This document shows positions 1-8,696 of a DNA stretch of 64,000 bases, piece after piece. The notes beneath the pieces are model-generated. The model was not told the origin of the DNA and searched no databases. It saw nothing but the letters and a program-made list of their open reading frames with translations. Origin of the DNA: Chitinivibrionales bacterium (GTDB lineage: Bacteria; Fibrobacterota; Chitinivibrionia; Chitinivibrionales; WJKA01); contig WJLW01000004.1 of NCBI GenBank assembly GCA_014728295.1, forward strand, positions 1-64,000. The letters run 5' to 3'. The translations under genes were made by a program, and so were the position numbers. The first letter of the stretch is position 1. Every line of letters starts with the position of its first letter.

Positions 1-3000
1 AAAACACCTGCCAGGCTACATTAGAAATATTGTCGCTGACGAAAAACGTATCGCTCAATGCGGTTTGAACAGCAGCCAGAGCAGACGTGTCATTGATAAA
101 GCTGACCTTCGGCGGCGTCATATCGGCCATCACCCTGAATGGAAGGCTTGTATTGTTTGCATCGAGCAGCCTATCGGTAGCAAGCCAGGCAATTTTGTCG
201 TTCACGTCAAAAACGCTGCCATGCTCGACCTGCCAGTGACCTGCGCTGTCCCGATAGACTGCAACCTTGCCGTAATCATCGATTGTAGGAATAGAATCGA
301 GACGAATGCCAATCCACACGGGCCGGTAAGCACGATTGCGAAACGCAAAGGCATCGCTAAGCGGGACCAGTCCGTCGGCAGGCTTATTGCTTTTCACCCG
401 ATCCACGGTATCCTGAATGGTTACGGCAAAATCGTACAGGCTATCCTTTACGAGCACAATTGCACCGTCAAAAACAGAAATTGTATCAGTCGTTGTGCCC
501 GGATCGAAATAGGCGACCGGCTCCCAGGCAAGTTCGGGCAGATAAACCGACCCTACCGACTTTTTCGAAGGAAATACCCACGGACTGCCGCCGGCACGCA
601 ACCAGAGAGCCATAAAATAGGTGGTATCCGATTCGAGATCTGCCACCGGAATGAAAATGCCTCCCGTTTGCGATGTAATTTCCGCTATCGCGCCATAATC
701 GGGCAGTGATGGCGGAACAGCCGAGGCTTTCTCTGCGCTCAACGCAAGAGTAACCCCTACTTCGGCGCTGCCTGCGGGCAGCGGGTCGAGCAGCCAGTTT
801 ACCTCAAAGCCGCGCCTGAGTGTATCGAAGGTCAGCGAAAGCAACTCGGGCGCGTGGTACATCGTGCCTGTAGGACGGGGGGCACGGGTAAGGCCAGTGG
901 TACGCGATGCTTCGGTCACTATTGACCAGCGAGCGCCGCGCAACACCTGCAAACCGAAATAGTACCGTGTCTGCTCGTCGAGCCCCGATACGGTTACGAA
1001 AGTATCCTCGACCGCAAGCGGCTCAAACAGACCGAATCCCTGGCTGCCGGTGACCGTGCCGGTGGGGATTTGTACTTTGGCATACCAGATGCGCACCCGG
1101 TCATACGATGCCGTATTCCAGGTCAGCGTAATATCCGTAGCCGCTACTTCGGCAACATGCAACGTGCAGGGATTTGCGGGCTCGGGAAGTACCAGCAGAG
1201 CCGAATCGATAATGCTTTCGCTCAGGGTCGTATTGACGCTGCGCAACACGGCAGCATAATAAACGGTTGTACTGTCATGGGTAAGCACTACATCTTTGAT
1301 CGTATACGCGAAAGGATCCTGTGAACGCACCGCTGCTGCATCCTGCCACACGGTATACCGCCCGTTATTGAAATCCGGCGAAGGTGAAAATCCATACCAG
1401 ATACCTACCGACTGCACGTCACTACCGATCGAGGAGGTTTGATCGATGGAAATGGTCAACGTACTGTCGAGATAGGTATGCACGGGGCTCCCGAATGAAA
1501 GCCTCATTGTCGCGCGCACCGTGTCGTGCATCAAAACCGCCGCGCCATTACCGGCCACAAAGGGGGGAATGGTATCGCCGTATACCGGCGAATGCCAGAT
1601 GGGCGCTGCCGCAAAGTAATAGAATGAATCGGCCGCCGACAACGGCGTCACTGTCACGGAGATATCGACCGAATCGCCATGTGATGTGAGCTCTGCAAGC
1701 GCCCGGCGAACCACGCGTCCAGCAGCAGGGTCCGGCTCCGAAGCATACCAGATGCCAATAGAGTCGATATAGGCAACATTGGCATGCGTAAATGGCGGCA
1801 ATGAGGAGAAATTACTGATTTGTAGCTTGACATGCGCAGAATCGATCCGGGTTCCCCGCACGATAAGCGGATTGGGAATGCTGCCGGGAGCGGGCGTACG
1901 CGCTTGAGCCGAATCGACAAAGGCGACATTGCCGGCGCTATCTCTGATCCACAGCGATGCATAATAGCTCGATTGCGGAATCAATCCGTCAACCGCCATG
2001 GTGCGCTCACCGACGGAATCAACTACCGTCCCGCGCATGGTAGCAACGGGGTCGGCCGGATCAAACAGGGTCGCGGGTGAGGTCGTGCACCACACAAATA
2101 CGCTCTCAGCATCCGCCGATCCCGATTCGGGAGTAGTCCAGCGAATTTCAAGCGCCGCCGGGCCTGATGCGGTTACCTGCAGATGCGACGCAGGCACAGG
2201 TGCAGTCGTGTCCGGCGCCGGAATCACCACGAGCGTGGCCGGGTCACTGACCGTTGTTTTCGAGCAGCCTGTCACTTTGCAGCGATACGCCGCCTGATCG
2301 GTCAACTCAGCCACAAATGAATAGACGGAATCGAACGCGCCGTCAACATCCTGCCAGGCCGTATCATGCGCTAAGCGTTGCCACTGAAAGGAGAGCGTCA
2401 TGCCGCTGGCGTTGATGCGCAGGGCTGCCGGGCGCCCCTCGCCCACAGTCATTCCTGCCGGCTGGGTGAGAATTGTCGGGGCCGGGCACGCAACGACCAT
2501 AATGGTGGCCGAAGCTGTGGTATGCACCGCTCCGCAGCCGCTGATGACCTCGCACCGGAAGCGTGCGCCGTTTAATGCAGGATCTGCAACGGTGCGAAAG
2601 TGAGACGACGTGGCACCAATGATATCATTGAAATGACCCCGATTATATCGCTGCCACTGATACGACAGCTCAATGCCGCGTCCCTGGCACGTCAATATGA
2701 TACTGTCGCCTTCCAGCACAGTCCGGCCCGTCGGACTCTTTAGTATGTCGGGGGCCGTGCAATATTTTGCGCCAATTGACCAGACGTCGGCACCAGGACG
2801 CTGCACCGCATAGGTAAATGCAATGTAGGCGCTGTCCCTGAGCATATTGTCGATGCGGATTTCGTCCAGTTTCCCGTCGAATGATCGGTCAAGCCCTATC
2901 CGGTTGCCGAACGTTACCGGGTTACTGTTAGCGTGCGCAGAGCCTTGTGCCGCAATGATCCTGTTTGTTGCAACGTGCGCACCATTGATGTAGATAGTCA

Positions 3001-3877
3001 CCGTATTCGTTTGTGCAGAATTATCGTATGCAACGGCGACATGCTGCCACTGATTGAGTTTCATGCTGTTTTGGGGAGCAAACCACTTACCGTTCTCTGT
3101 AGTAAAGTGGTGTCCGAAATCAACCGACTGGTTGTCCTGGTTAGCCAGGAGCGCCATCTGGCTTTCTTTGATGATCATCCGTCCGTATCCGGATGTGCCA
3201 TAGCTGCGCGGCTTGAACCAGAGACTGTAGGTTGCCTGCACCGGAACACTGTCCTGCGAGGTGACAACTACCTGACGGTCGCCGGCAAAATTCACAGACC
3301 TTCCCAGTACCCCATTTGAGGCATTGGCGGCAGCAGTACTGTTTGCACTGCTGTCTTTGAAGATAGCGGAGTGTTTTCCCGTCGCGTCTGCCAGTACCGA
3401 TGAATCCCCTGCTTCTCCCAGATGCCAGACGGACAGATGATTATTTGCCCGTGAGAAAACATCGGTACCGTTCGATCCGGCCGCCGCATGCTGATTGCCC
3501 CAGTACATTTTTATTTCGGTGGCGGCTGCGGCAAGCACTTTGTCGAGCTTTATCCAGACCACTGCCGTATCGATTGCACTTTCGATCCACTTTTCGATTT
3601 CGTACGGCAGCATCTCCCCGGCCGCATTGCAGAACCTGAGATCGACGCCCCCTGCGCGTACCTCCTCGATTTCGGGAAAGTTGGCCCTGTGCAATCGCAA
3701 TGGAACCGCAAAGTCGCGCAAATTGCGGTTTAGCTGGACCGAATCTACTTTGAGCTTCAACGAACGGTAGTAGCGCCAGTTAAACGTATCGAACGGTGAG
3801 GCGTTGGCATCTATCGCCGTGCAGATATGCGCGGCAACCAACGCGCACACAAGTGCAGCGCCTCTTCCTGTAATCAT
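1..3877 (-). CDS. Giant secreted DUF2341/LamG/Ig-like/FN3 surface protein (3' end outside window)
   Basis: The reading frame is open from an ATG at 3877 to the left edge, at least 1292 codons, with no stop, so the C-terminus is missing. A GAGAGG ribosome site lies just upstream. Residues 1-28 look like a Sec signal peptide. A DUF2341-like module follows (about 35-120, including F-A-V-P-L-R-L and M-Y-W-G-N), then a LamG/concanavalin-like module (about 150-310, with W-Q-H-V-A-V-A-Y-D). Two Ig-like modules each contain a Y/F-Q-W-Q-R core, and several fibronectin-III-like repeats follow. DUF2341 plus LamG is a common ligand-binding head of extracellular proteins in Fibrobacterota and related phyla. 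I infer a surface-exposed, glycan- or surface-binding protein. No catalytic motif is visible in the part present. Confidence 0.85.
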   Translation of the reverse strand, partial: MITGRGAALVCALVAAHICTAIDANASPFDTFNWRYYRSLKLKVDSVQLNRNLRDFAVPLRLHRANFPEIEEVRAGGVDLRFCNAAGEMLPYEIEKWIESAIDTAVVWIKLDKVLAAAATEIKMYWGNQHAAAGSNGTDVFSRANNHLSVWHLGEAGDSSVLADATGKHSAIFKDSSANSTAAANASNGVLGRSVNFAGDRQVVVTSQDSVPVQATYSLWFKPRSYGTSGYGRMIIKESQMALLANQDNQSVDFGHHFTTENGKWFAPQNSMKLNQWQHVAVAYDNSAQTNTVTIYINGAHVATNRIIAAQGSAHANSNPVTFGNRIGLDRSFDGKLDEIRIDNMLRDSAYIAFTYAVQRPGADVWSIGAKYCTAPDILKSPTGRTVLEGDSIILTCQGRGIELSYQWQRYNRGHFNDIIGATSSHFRTVADPALNGARFRCEVISGCGAVHTTASATIMVVACPAPTILTQPAGMTVGEGRPAALRINASGMTLSFQWQRLAHDTAWQDVDGAFDSVYSFVAELTDQAAYRCKVTGCSKTTVSDPATLVVIPAPDTTAPVPASHLQVTASGPAALEIRWTTPESGSADAESVFVWCTTSPATLFDPADPVATMRGTVVDSVGERTMAVDGLIPQSSYYASLWIRDSAGNVAFVDSAQARTPAPGSIPNPLIVRGTRIDSAHVKLQISNFSSLPPFTHANVAYIDSIGIWYASEPDPAAGRVVRRALAELTSHGDSVDISVTVTPLSAADSFYYFAAAPIWHSPVYGDTIPPFVAGNGAAVLMHDTVRATMRLSFGSPVHTYLDSTLTISIDQTSSIGSDVQSVGIWYGFSPSPDFNNGRYTVWQDAAAVRSQDPFAYTIKDVVLTHDSTTVYYAAVLRSVNTTLSESIIDSALLVLPEPANPCTLHVAEVAATDITLTWNTASYDRVRIWYAKVQIPTGTVTGSQGFGLFEPLAVEDTFVTVSGLDEQTRYYFGLQVLRGARWSIVTEASRTTGLTRAPRPTGTMYHAPELLSLTFDTLRRGFEVNWLLDPLPAGSAEVGVTLALSAEKASAVPPSLPDYGAIAEITSQTGGIFIPVADLESDTTYFMALWLRAGGSPWVFPSKKSVGSVYLPELAWEPVAYFDPGTTTDTISVFDGAIVLVKDSLYDFAVTIQDTVDRVKSNKPADGLVPLSDAFAFRNRAYRPVWIGIRLDSIPTIDDYGKVAVYRDSAGHWQVEHGSVFDVNDKIAWLATDRLLDANNTSLPFRVMADMTPPKVSFINDTSALAAVQTALSDTFFVSDNISNVAWQVF

Positions 3878-4251
3878 AGAATACCTCTCTACCTGCATCC
3901 TGCCAGGTGTAAGTCTACACCGGCACTTACTTTAGTGGCGTTACGATACCGCTTCGTTCGCCTGCCTGCCTCACGCGATGCCAGCTCGACAGCCCCGTTC
4001 GTTCGAATGGATAAAAATATTATACAGATCGGATAATGAAAAGAGCGTAGCCCGATGGAGGCGAACGAGTGGCATTGCATAATCAGCAAACCGCGTACGC
4101 CACCAATCGCCACCCCTGTAAGCAGCATTGCCGCCCTTCGACCAACTCTAACAGCCTGCACCAAAACAATCGGATATACTATTTTACAAAGCTTCGATGA
4201 TGCACACACGGATATCGAAACTCACCCTCAGAACGTAAACCGGGAGTCCGA
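3878..4251. other. Divergent intergenic region upstream of arsM
   Basis: These 374 bases separate two divergent genes and must carry both promoters. A TATACT element at about 4169 is a possible -10 box for the arsenic operon, without a convincing -35. A loose inverted repeat (ATTAT/ATAAT) surrounds 4018-4038. No ArsR gene is adjacent, and I could not recognise an ArsR box with confidence. Confidence 0.4.
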
Positions 4252-5313
4252 ATGGCTGAACATGTGAACACTCATGAGGCAGTGCAGGAATATTACGGCA
4301 AAACACTGCAATCCAGCAATGATCTCAAAAGCAACTGTTGCACCAGTAGCTCGATTGCACCCGAGCACAAGAATATTCTGAGCCGCATTGACGATGAAGT
4401 TCTGGCTAAGTTTTACGGATGTGGCTCGCCACTGCCCTCCCACTTGCAAGGATCCACGGTGCTCGATCTGGGCTGCGGTACCGGCAGGGACTGCTACCTT
4501 ATTTCGCATCTGGTCGGCGGGAAGGGCACGGTAATCGGTGTTGACATGACCGACGAGCAGCTCGACGTTGCCAATCGACACCTCGAATCGATGACGGCAA
4601 AATGGGGCTACAGCGAGCCAAACGTCCGTTTTGTGAAGGGCTACATCGAGGATCTTGCTTCCTGCGATATTGCCGACAGCAGCGTGGATGTGGTAATATC
4701 CAACTGCGTGATCAACCTCTCGCCGGACAAGCCTAAGGTGCTCAGTGAAGTATTCCGCGTGCTCAAACCTGGCGGGGAACTTTACTTTTCCGATGTGTAC
4801 AGTGACCGTCGTGTGCCGCAAGCTTTGCGTGAAGACAATGTCTTCTACGGCGAATGCCTGGGGGGGGCGCTCTATTATCAGGACTTTCGGCGCATCATCG
4901 CAGACTTCGGGTGCCGTGATCCCCGCATCGTGTCAAGCTCGCACATAACGCTGGACAACCCCGAAATCGAAGCCAGGGCCGGGACTCTGCAGTTTTATTC
5001 GATGACGATCCGTGCCTTCAAGCTCGATCTGGAAGACCGCGCCGAAGATTACGGTCAGGTGGCTGTTTACCGGGGCGCCCCCGATCAGCCACACCGCTTC
5101 GTACTGGACGAACACCACTGCTTCGAAACCGGGAGGGCCGCGCTGGTTGACGGCAATACCGCCGATATTTTGAGTAAATCGCGCCTGAACACCAGTTTTG
5201 ATATCATCGGTACTAAAAACGTGCATTACGGATTATTCGGGCATTATCCGCTCCAGGCTTCCGCAGCTGATTCATCATTCGAGGAGAGCGGCGGCGGAGG
5301 AGGGTGCTGCTGA
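4252..5313 (+). CDS. arsM: Arsenite S-adenosylmethionine methyltransferase (ArsM-type)
   Basis: 353 residues, started by ATG with a GGGAG ribosome site. The SAM-binding motif L-D-L-G-C-G-T-G lies near residue 75. Cysteines C29, C57, C152 and C202 keep the spacing of the four conserved arsenite-binding cysteines of ArsM (28, about 95-100 and 50 residues apart), including S-N-C-V-I-N-L around C152. ArsM methylates trivalent arsenic stepwise in the cytoplasm using SAM, forming mono-, di- and trimethyl species. The protein ends in five glycines and two cysteines, a plausible extra As(III)-capturing tail. The gene is followed with no gap by a flavin reductase and then a radical SAM gene, so its methylated product may be an intermediate rather than an end point. 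Family assignment is strong; the pathway role is inferred. Confidence 0.9.
   Translation: MAEHVNTHEAVQEYYGKTLQSSNDLKSNCCTSSSIAPEHKNILSRIDDEVLAKFYGCGSPLPSHLQGSTVLDLGCGTGRDCYLISHLVGGKGTVIGVDMTDEQLDVANRHLESMTAKWGYSEPNVRFVKGYIEDLASCDIADSSVDVVISNCVINLSPDKPKVLSEVFRVLKPGGELYFSDVYSDRRVPQALREDNVFYGECLGGALYYQDFRRIIADFGCRDPRIVSSSHITLDNPEIEARAGTLQFYSMTIRAFKLDLEDRAEDYGQVAVYRGAPDQPHRFVLDEHHCFETGRAALVDGNTADILSKSRLNTSFDIIGTKNVHYGLFGHYPLQASAADSSFEESGGGGGCC
5296..5304 (+). promoter_or_regulatory. Ribosome binding site embedded in the glycine tail of arsM
   Basis: The glycine codons at the 3' end of arsM read GGAGGAGGG, a near-perfect Shine-Dalgarno sequence nine bases before the ATG of the next gene at 5314. 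The arsM stop (5311-5313) abuts that ATG directly, so the tail codons serve both protein and downstream initiation. Confidence 0.75.
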
Positions 5314-5994
5314 ATGATTCCCGCCAATACGACGACGTTGACCGTGACCGGTATCGAGTTCATCTCGCCCAGTCTGTTCATCATCTCCTTCAAGCGCGGC
5401 AGGATGAAATTTACTTCAGGCGACTGCATCTCGCTTTACAATGCAGAAGGCGAGTCGCGTCCCTACAGCATCTGTTCGGGCATGAAAGACAAGGAGCTGA
5501 GCTGCTACATCCGCTCCTTTCCCGCCGGTCTGGTTACGTCATATCTTGCTGCGCGCAAACCCGGCGACAAGGTAGTGACCTCATATCCCTTCGGCTGGTT
5601 CCGACCTGGGCAATGCGGCGAAAAAACCGATCGTCATGTCTTTATAGCAACCGGTACCGGCATTGCGCCGTTTCTCTCCTACATGCGCAGCTTTCCCGCC
5701 CGGCCGCCGGATGCCTGCATATATGGCGTGCGTACGCTGGCTGATGCACAACCGGCAATTGCGGGCATGGCCGGCAAGACCGCTTTTACGCTGGCGATTT
5801 CCCGAGAGCGGGTCGGTGGCTACTGTTGCGGACGTATCACCGCCACGCTCGATTCGATTCCATTAAAAGTAAAAATGCAATATTATCTCTGCGGTCTCGA
5901 CTCAATGATAGATGAGGTCAGCCTGTGGCTGGAGCACCAGGGCGTTGACCTGACCAATATCCATCAGGAGGTTTTCTTTAATGCCGACACTTAG
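5314..5994 (+). CDS. FAD/NAD(P)-binding ferredoxin reductase-like oxidoreductase
   Basis: 226 residues, a compact two-domain flavin reductase of the ferredoxin-NADP reductase superfamily. R-P-Y-S near residue 49 is the FAD-contacting motif. G-T-G-I-A-P-F near residue 112 is the nucleotide-binding motif, followed by the usual Y-L-C-G-L-D-S-M near the C-terminus. No [2Fe-2S] cysteine set is present, so it probably transfers electrons from NAD(P)H through FAD to a separate acceptor. It starts immediately after the arsM stop and overlaps the next gene by 14 bases. The context suggests it reduces the radical SAM partner's cluster or an arsenic substrate. That role is inference; the fold assignment is firm. 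Confidence 0.85.
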   Translation: MIPANTTTLTVTGIEFISPSLFIISFKRGRMKFTSGDCISLYNAEGESRPYSICSGMKDKELSCYIRSFPAGLVTSYLAARKPGDKVVTSYPFGWFRPGQCGEKTDRHVFIATGTGIAPFLSYMRSFPARPPDACIYGVRTLADAQPAIAGMAGKTAFTLAISRERVGGYCCGRITATLDSIPLKVKMQYYLCGLDSMIDEVSLWLEHQGVDLTNIHQEVFFNADT

Positions 5995-6895
5995 TGAATA
6001 CGAAACCTGGCTTACAACCGAAAAAGGCGATCCGCGCGGCTATATCCAGCCCGAAAAACTTGACGAGCTCTGGTTTCACACCGGGACCAACTGCAACCTG
6101 CGCTGTCCGTTTTGCCTGGAGGGGTCCAAACCGGGGGATAATCGCATCGAGGAGATCTCATATGCCGAGGCCGTGCGCTTCATTGACGAAGCGCGTGATA
6201 TGGAAGTAAAAAAATTCTCATTTACCGGCGGCGAACCATTCATCAACCGGGATTTCATTAGGATTCTCGACTACGCCCTTGATTACGCCGACTGTCTGGT
6301 ACTGACTAATGCGACCGAACCGCTCATGAATCGCTTCGCCGAAATACTGCCGCTGCGGGATAAGCAGCACAGCCTGAACCTGCGCGTCAGCCTGGACCAC
6401 CCCGATCCGCACCTGCACGACAAAATGCGCGGCAAGGGCAATTTCGCCAAGGCGCTACGCACCCTTTCCCGGCTGCATACGGCCGGATTCGGCGTATCCA
6501 TTGCCCGCCTGATGTCCGCCGGTGAAAACAGTGAAGAAGCAGACAAATACTACACGCCGTGGCTCGATGAAGCCGGCGTTCCCAGCGACATCACCATCAT
6601 CAAATTTCCCGATTTTTATCGCCCCGGCGCCATGCCCGAAGTTCCGCAAATAACCGAGACCTGCATGACCAGATTCCTCAACGCCAGGCAACGCAGCGAA
6701 TTCATGTGTAACTTCAGCAAGATGGTGGTCAAGAAAAACGGCATACCGGGCGTCTTTGCCTGCACGCTGGTTGACGACGACGACGCGTACAATCTGGCCC
6801 CGACGCTGAAGGAGGCGATGAACGTACGCGTGATGTTGCGGCATCATAGGTGCTACTCGTGCTTTGCGTATGGTGCGTCGTGCAGTGAGAAATAG
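5981..6895 (+). CDS. Radical SAM enzyme, arsenic-cassette member of unknown reaction
   Basis: 304 residues; the start is fixed by an AGGAGG site before the ATG at 5981. The canonical radical SAM CxxxCxxC motif is C38, C42 and C45, followed by a G-G-E-P motif near residue 86. The C-terminal third has further cysteines (F-A-C-T, then C291, C294, C301) that could hold an auxiliary iron-sulfur cluster, as in SPASM or twitch domains. The N-terminus does not match what I know of ArsS, and the cluster motif is canonical, unlike the RCCLKC motif I associate with ArsL. Translational overlap with the flavin reductase and linkage to arsM suggest formation of a complex organoarsenical or another modification step. 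Family call firm; substrate unknown. Confidence 0.8.
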   Translation: MPTLSEYETWLTTEKGDPRGYIQPEKLDELWFHTGTNCNLRCPFCLEGSKPGDNRIEEISYAEAVRFIDEARDMEVKKFSFTGGEPFINRDFIRILDYALDYADCLVLTNATEPLMNRFAEILPLRDKQHSLNLRVSLDHPDPHLHDKMRGKGNFAKALRTLSRLHTAGFGVSIARLMSAGENSEEADKYYTPWLDEAGVPSDITIIKFPDFYRPGAMPEVPQITETCMTRFLNARQRSEFMCNFSKMVVKKNGIPGVFACTLVDDDDAYNLAPTLKEAMNVRVMLRHHRCYSCFAYGASCSEK

Positions 6896-6990
6896 CGCCC
6901 CGGCCAATGGTTGATGTGATATCGACAAGAGCATGAACTTCCTCAAATTGTTTGGTAACCAACTGACTGGGCAGAGTGTGTGTGAGGGAA

Positions 6991-8079
6991 TCAGGGCAGA
7001 TGGTGAATCAGAGTGTAAACTCGATGATTCCATCGCGTGTCAATAATATATCTGCCCGGCACAAGCGTGTTGAATGTTCGGGATGCCACTGCCTTCTCAT
7101 ATGTCACGAGCGTTTCACCCCGCAGTGAGATCACCCTGACGCTTCCCACCTGTCTTCGCAGGAAAGCATGCAACGCAGCTCTATGCAGGATGTGCGGAAT
7201 TGTCTGCCGGTGCGTCGACAGGTAGCCGGACGGCTTGCGGGAAACATCCGTTTGCCCGCCCAGAATTGCCTGTGCGGCGCCGCTGATGAGTGTATGGTCG
7301 GTCTGCTCAACAAAAGCGATACTGAAATGCTGCGGCGTATCCTGCAAAAACTTGCTCGTGCCGTTGCCTCTGCCGAAACCAAATACCGTCATGCCGCCCT
7401 GTGGGCCGTTCATGGCGTAGAACTTGTCGTCAAACTCGTCATCTTCGTGATGCACCAGCAGCAGCACTCTGTCGTGTGCGCCGTCGCCGAAGCAGATCCA
7501 CTCCCGGCCGGGCAGATCGCCGACATGATCGTGTGTGCAGAGTTTTTTTGTCGTCTGCGCTACGCTCATCCACCAGTCCTCATCATGAGCGAAAATGCCG
7601 CCCGGGGTGCCTTCGTAGAGAAACCAGTAGAAGCGCGACGGATCTCGTTTGAGCACTTTCAGCGTTGCCATTGTTTCGTATATGCTCCATTCGGTTTTCC
7701 ATTTGTCGTCTTTGCTGATCGACTCGATAACGACCTCGCTTGACGATTGAGAAGTGATCGCACTGGAGACATGCGTATAGCCGGGATGAAAGACGTCACC
7801 CGGATGCACCAGGTTAGGAATGCCGCGATACCTGCTGTCCTGCCCCTGCAATCCGCCGGTTGACGGACGAAAGCCAATCCAGTCATTACCTTGCTTGTCA
7901 AGCAGACTCGAAAAACCGCCGGCTTCTTTCTGAAAGAAGTACGTGGCCGATTGTGTGGTGATTTTCCAGGCATCCTGCCCCTGATCGGTCGTATTCTCAA
8001 CCGTCAAGGCGTGCAGGCAGGACCAGCTCAGGGAAGCAATGAGCGCACCCTGTTTGATTGTCAACTTACGGTTTAACAT
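6991..8079 (-). CDS. Secreted protein of unknown function with T9SS-like C-terminal domain
   Basis: 362 residues, not recognised as a named family. The N-terminus (about 1-25) is a signal peptide. The body is beta-rich with many W, D and G residues, including E-D-W-W-M-S-V near residue 167, and resembles beta-sandwich proteins of carbohydrate-degrading bacteria without a clear catalytic motif. The last 50 residues (V-R-V-I-S-L-R-G-E, then G-R-Y-I-I-D) resemble a type IX sorting domain. The ATG at 8079 follows a GGGAGG site located inside the preceding gene, which it overlaps by 14 bases. Third gene of a three-gene operon of secreted proteins. Confidence 0.7.
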   Translation of the reverse strand: MLNRKLTIKQGALIASLSWSCLHALTVENTTDQGQDAWKITTQSATYFFQKEAGGFSSLLDKQGNDWIGFRPSTGGLQGQDSRYRGIPNLVHPGDVFHPGYTHVSSAITSQSSSEVVIESISKDDKWKTEWSIYETMATLKVLKRDPSRFYWFLYEGTPGGIFAHDEDWWMSVAQTTKKLCTHDHVGDLPGREWICFGDGAHDRVLLLVHHEDDEFDDKFYAMNGPQGGMTVFGFGRGNGTSKFLQDTPQHFSIAFVEQTDHTLISGAAQAILGGQTDVSRKPSGYLSTHRQTIPHILHRAALHAFLRRQVGSVRVISLRGETLVTYEKAVASRTFNTLVPGRYIIDTRWNHRVYTLIHHLP

Positions 8080-8686
8080 GCCAACCTCCCGGTTGTGGGG
8101 GAGTAACGTGATTTATCCGCAAGCGCTTTTCATCTGCGAACCAGAAAAGGTGGTGCGCAGCGAGGTCATTCTTGCGGATTCGCCGACCCAGCATCGAATA
8201 CACTCCCGGCGACGAAGCGGGCCGGCCCGAGCGCAGTGCGAAAGCCGGCCGGTTGCTGTGCAGGGATGCGCTGCGTGCCTGTACGTGAAACAATCCCGGC
8301 GAATAATAATAGTCGGAAACCGAATCATACGGCGAGTTGAAGCGCAGGTGGCATGAATCCGACACCAGGCTCATCATCTCGAAATATTCATTTTGCATTC
8401 CGGGCGTAACGACCCACTGCAACGTCCCGATGTTGCCTGCGTAAATCTTTGAACTGTCATGGGCGATGCCCTCCGGGCTGATCGCTGCATAGTTGGCGCC
8501 GTTGTCGGGGCTGATGTCAATCACGAGCGGTGATGCGATCGCGTTGAAGTCGACTTCCCACCGGATCGTCAGCGTGTCGCCAACCAGCACTGTTTTGCCG
8601 GCGGCCGGAGCTGTGATCCTGACCGGCGGCGATTGTGCCGTCAGCGTGCCGGTAATGAATCCGATAAGTAACGCAATGTGCTGCAT
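8066..8686 (-). CDS. Secreted Kre9/GPI-anchor-like beta-sandwich protein
   Basis: 206 residues from the ATG at 8686, preferred over an earlier in-frame ATG because GGGAG lies just before it and a signal peptide then begins at residue 1. After the signal, P-V-R-I-T-A-P-A-A-G and L-T-I-R-W-E-V-D match the start of the bacterial Ser-Thr-rich GPI-anchored-like (Kre9/KNH) domain, an Ig-like fold on secreted proteins. The C-terminus has the Y-S-M-L-G-R-R-I pattern of a sorting domain. It lies 10 bases downstream of the preceding gene and overlaps the next, so all three are probably one transcript. Function unknown. Confidence 0.7.
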   Translation of the reverse strand: MQHIALLIGFITGTLTAQSPPVRITAPAAGKTVLVGDTLTIRWEVDFNAIASPLVIDISPDNGANYAAISPEGIAHDSSKIYAGNIGTLQWVVTPGMQNEYFEMMSLVSDSCHLRFNSPYDSVSDYYYSPGLFHVQARSASLHSNRPAFALRSGRPASSPGVYSMLGRRIRKNDLAAHHLFWFADEKRLRINHVTPPQPGGWHVKP

Positions 8687-8696
8687 ATTTCTCCCG

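Noticed and set aside
3878..4251. ArsR operator upstream of arsM
   Set aside because: Only loose inverted repeats are present and no arsR gene is adjacent, so I did not annotate a site.
4228..4821. 197-codon minus-strand frame
   Set aside because: Lies inside arsM on the opposite strand; arsM has clear motifs and a good ribosome site, and this frame resembles no family.
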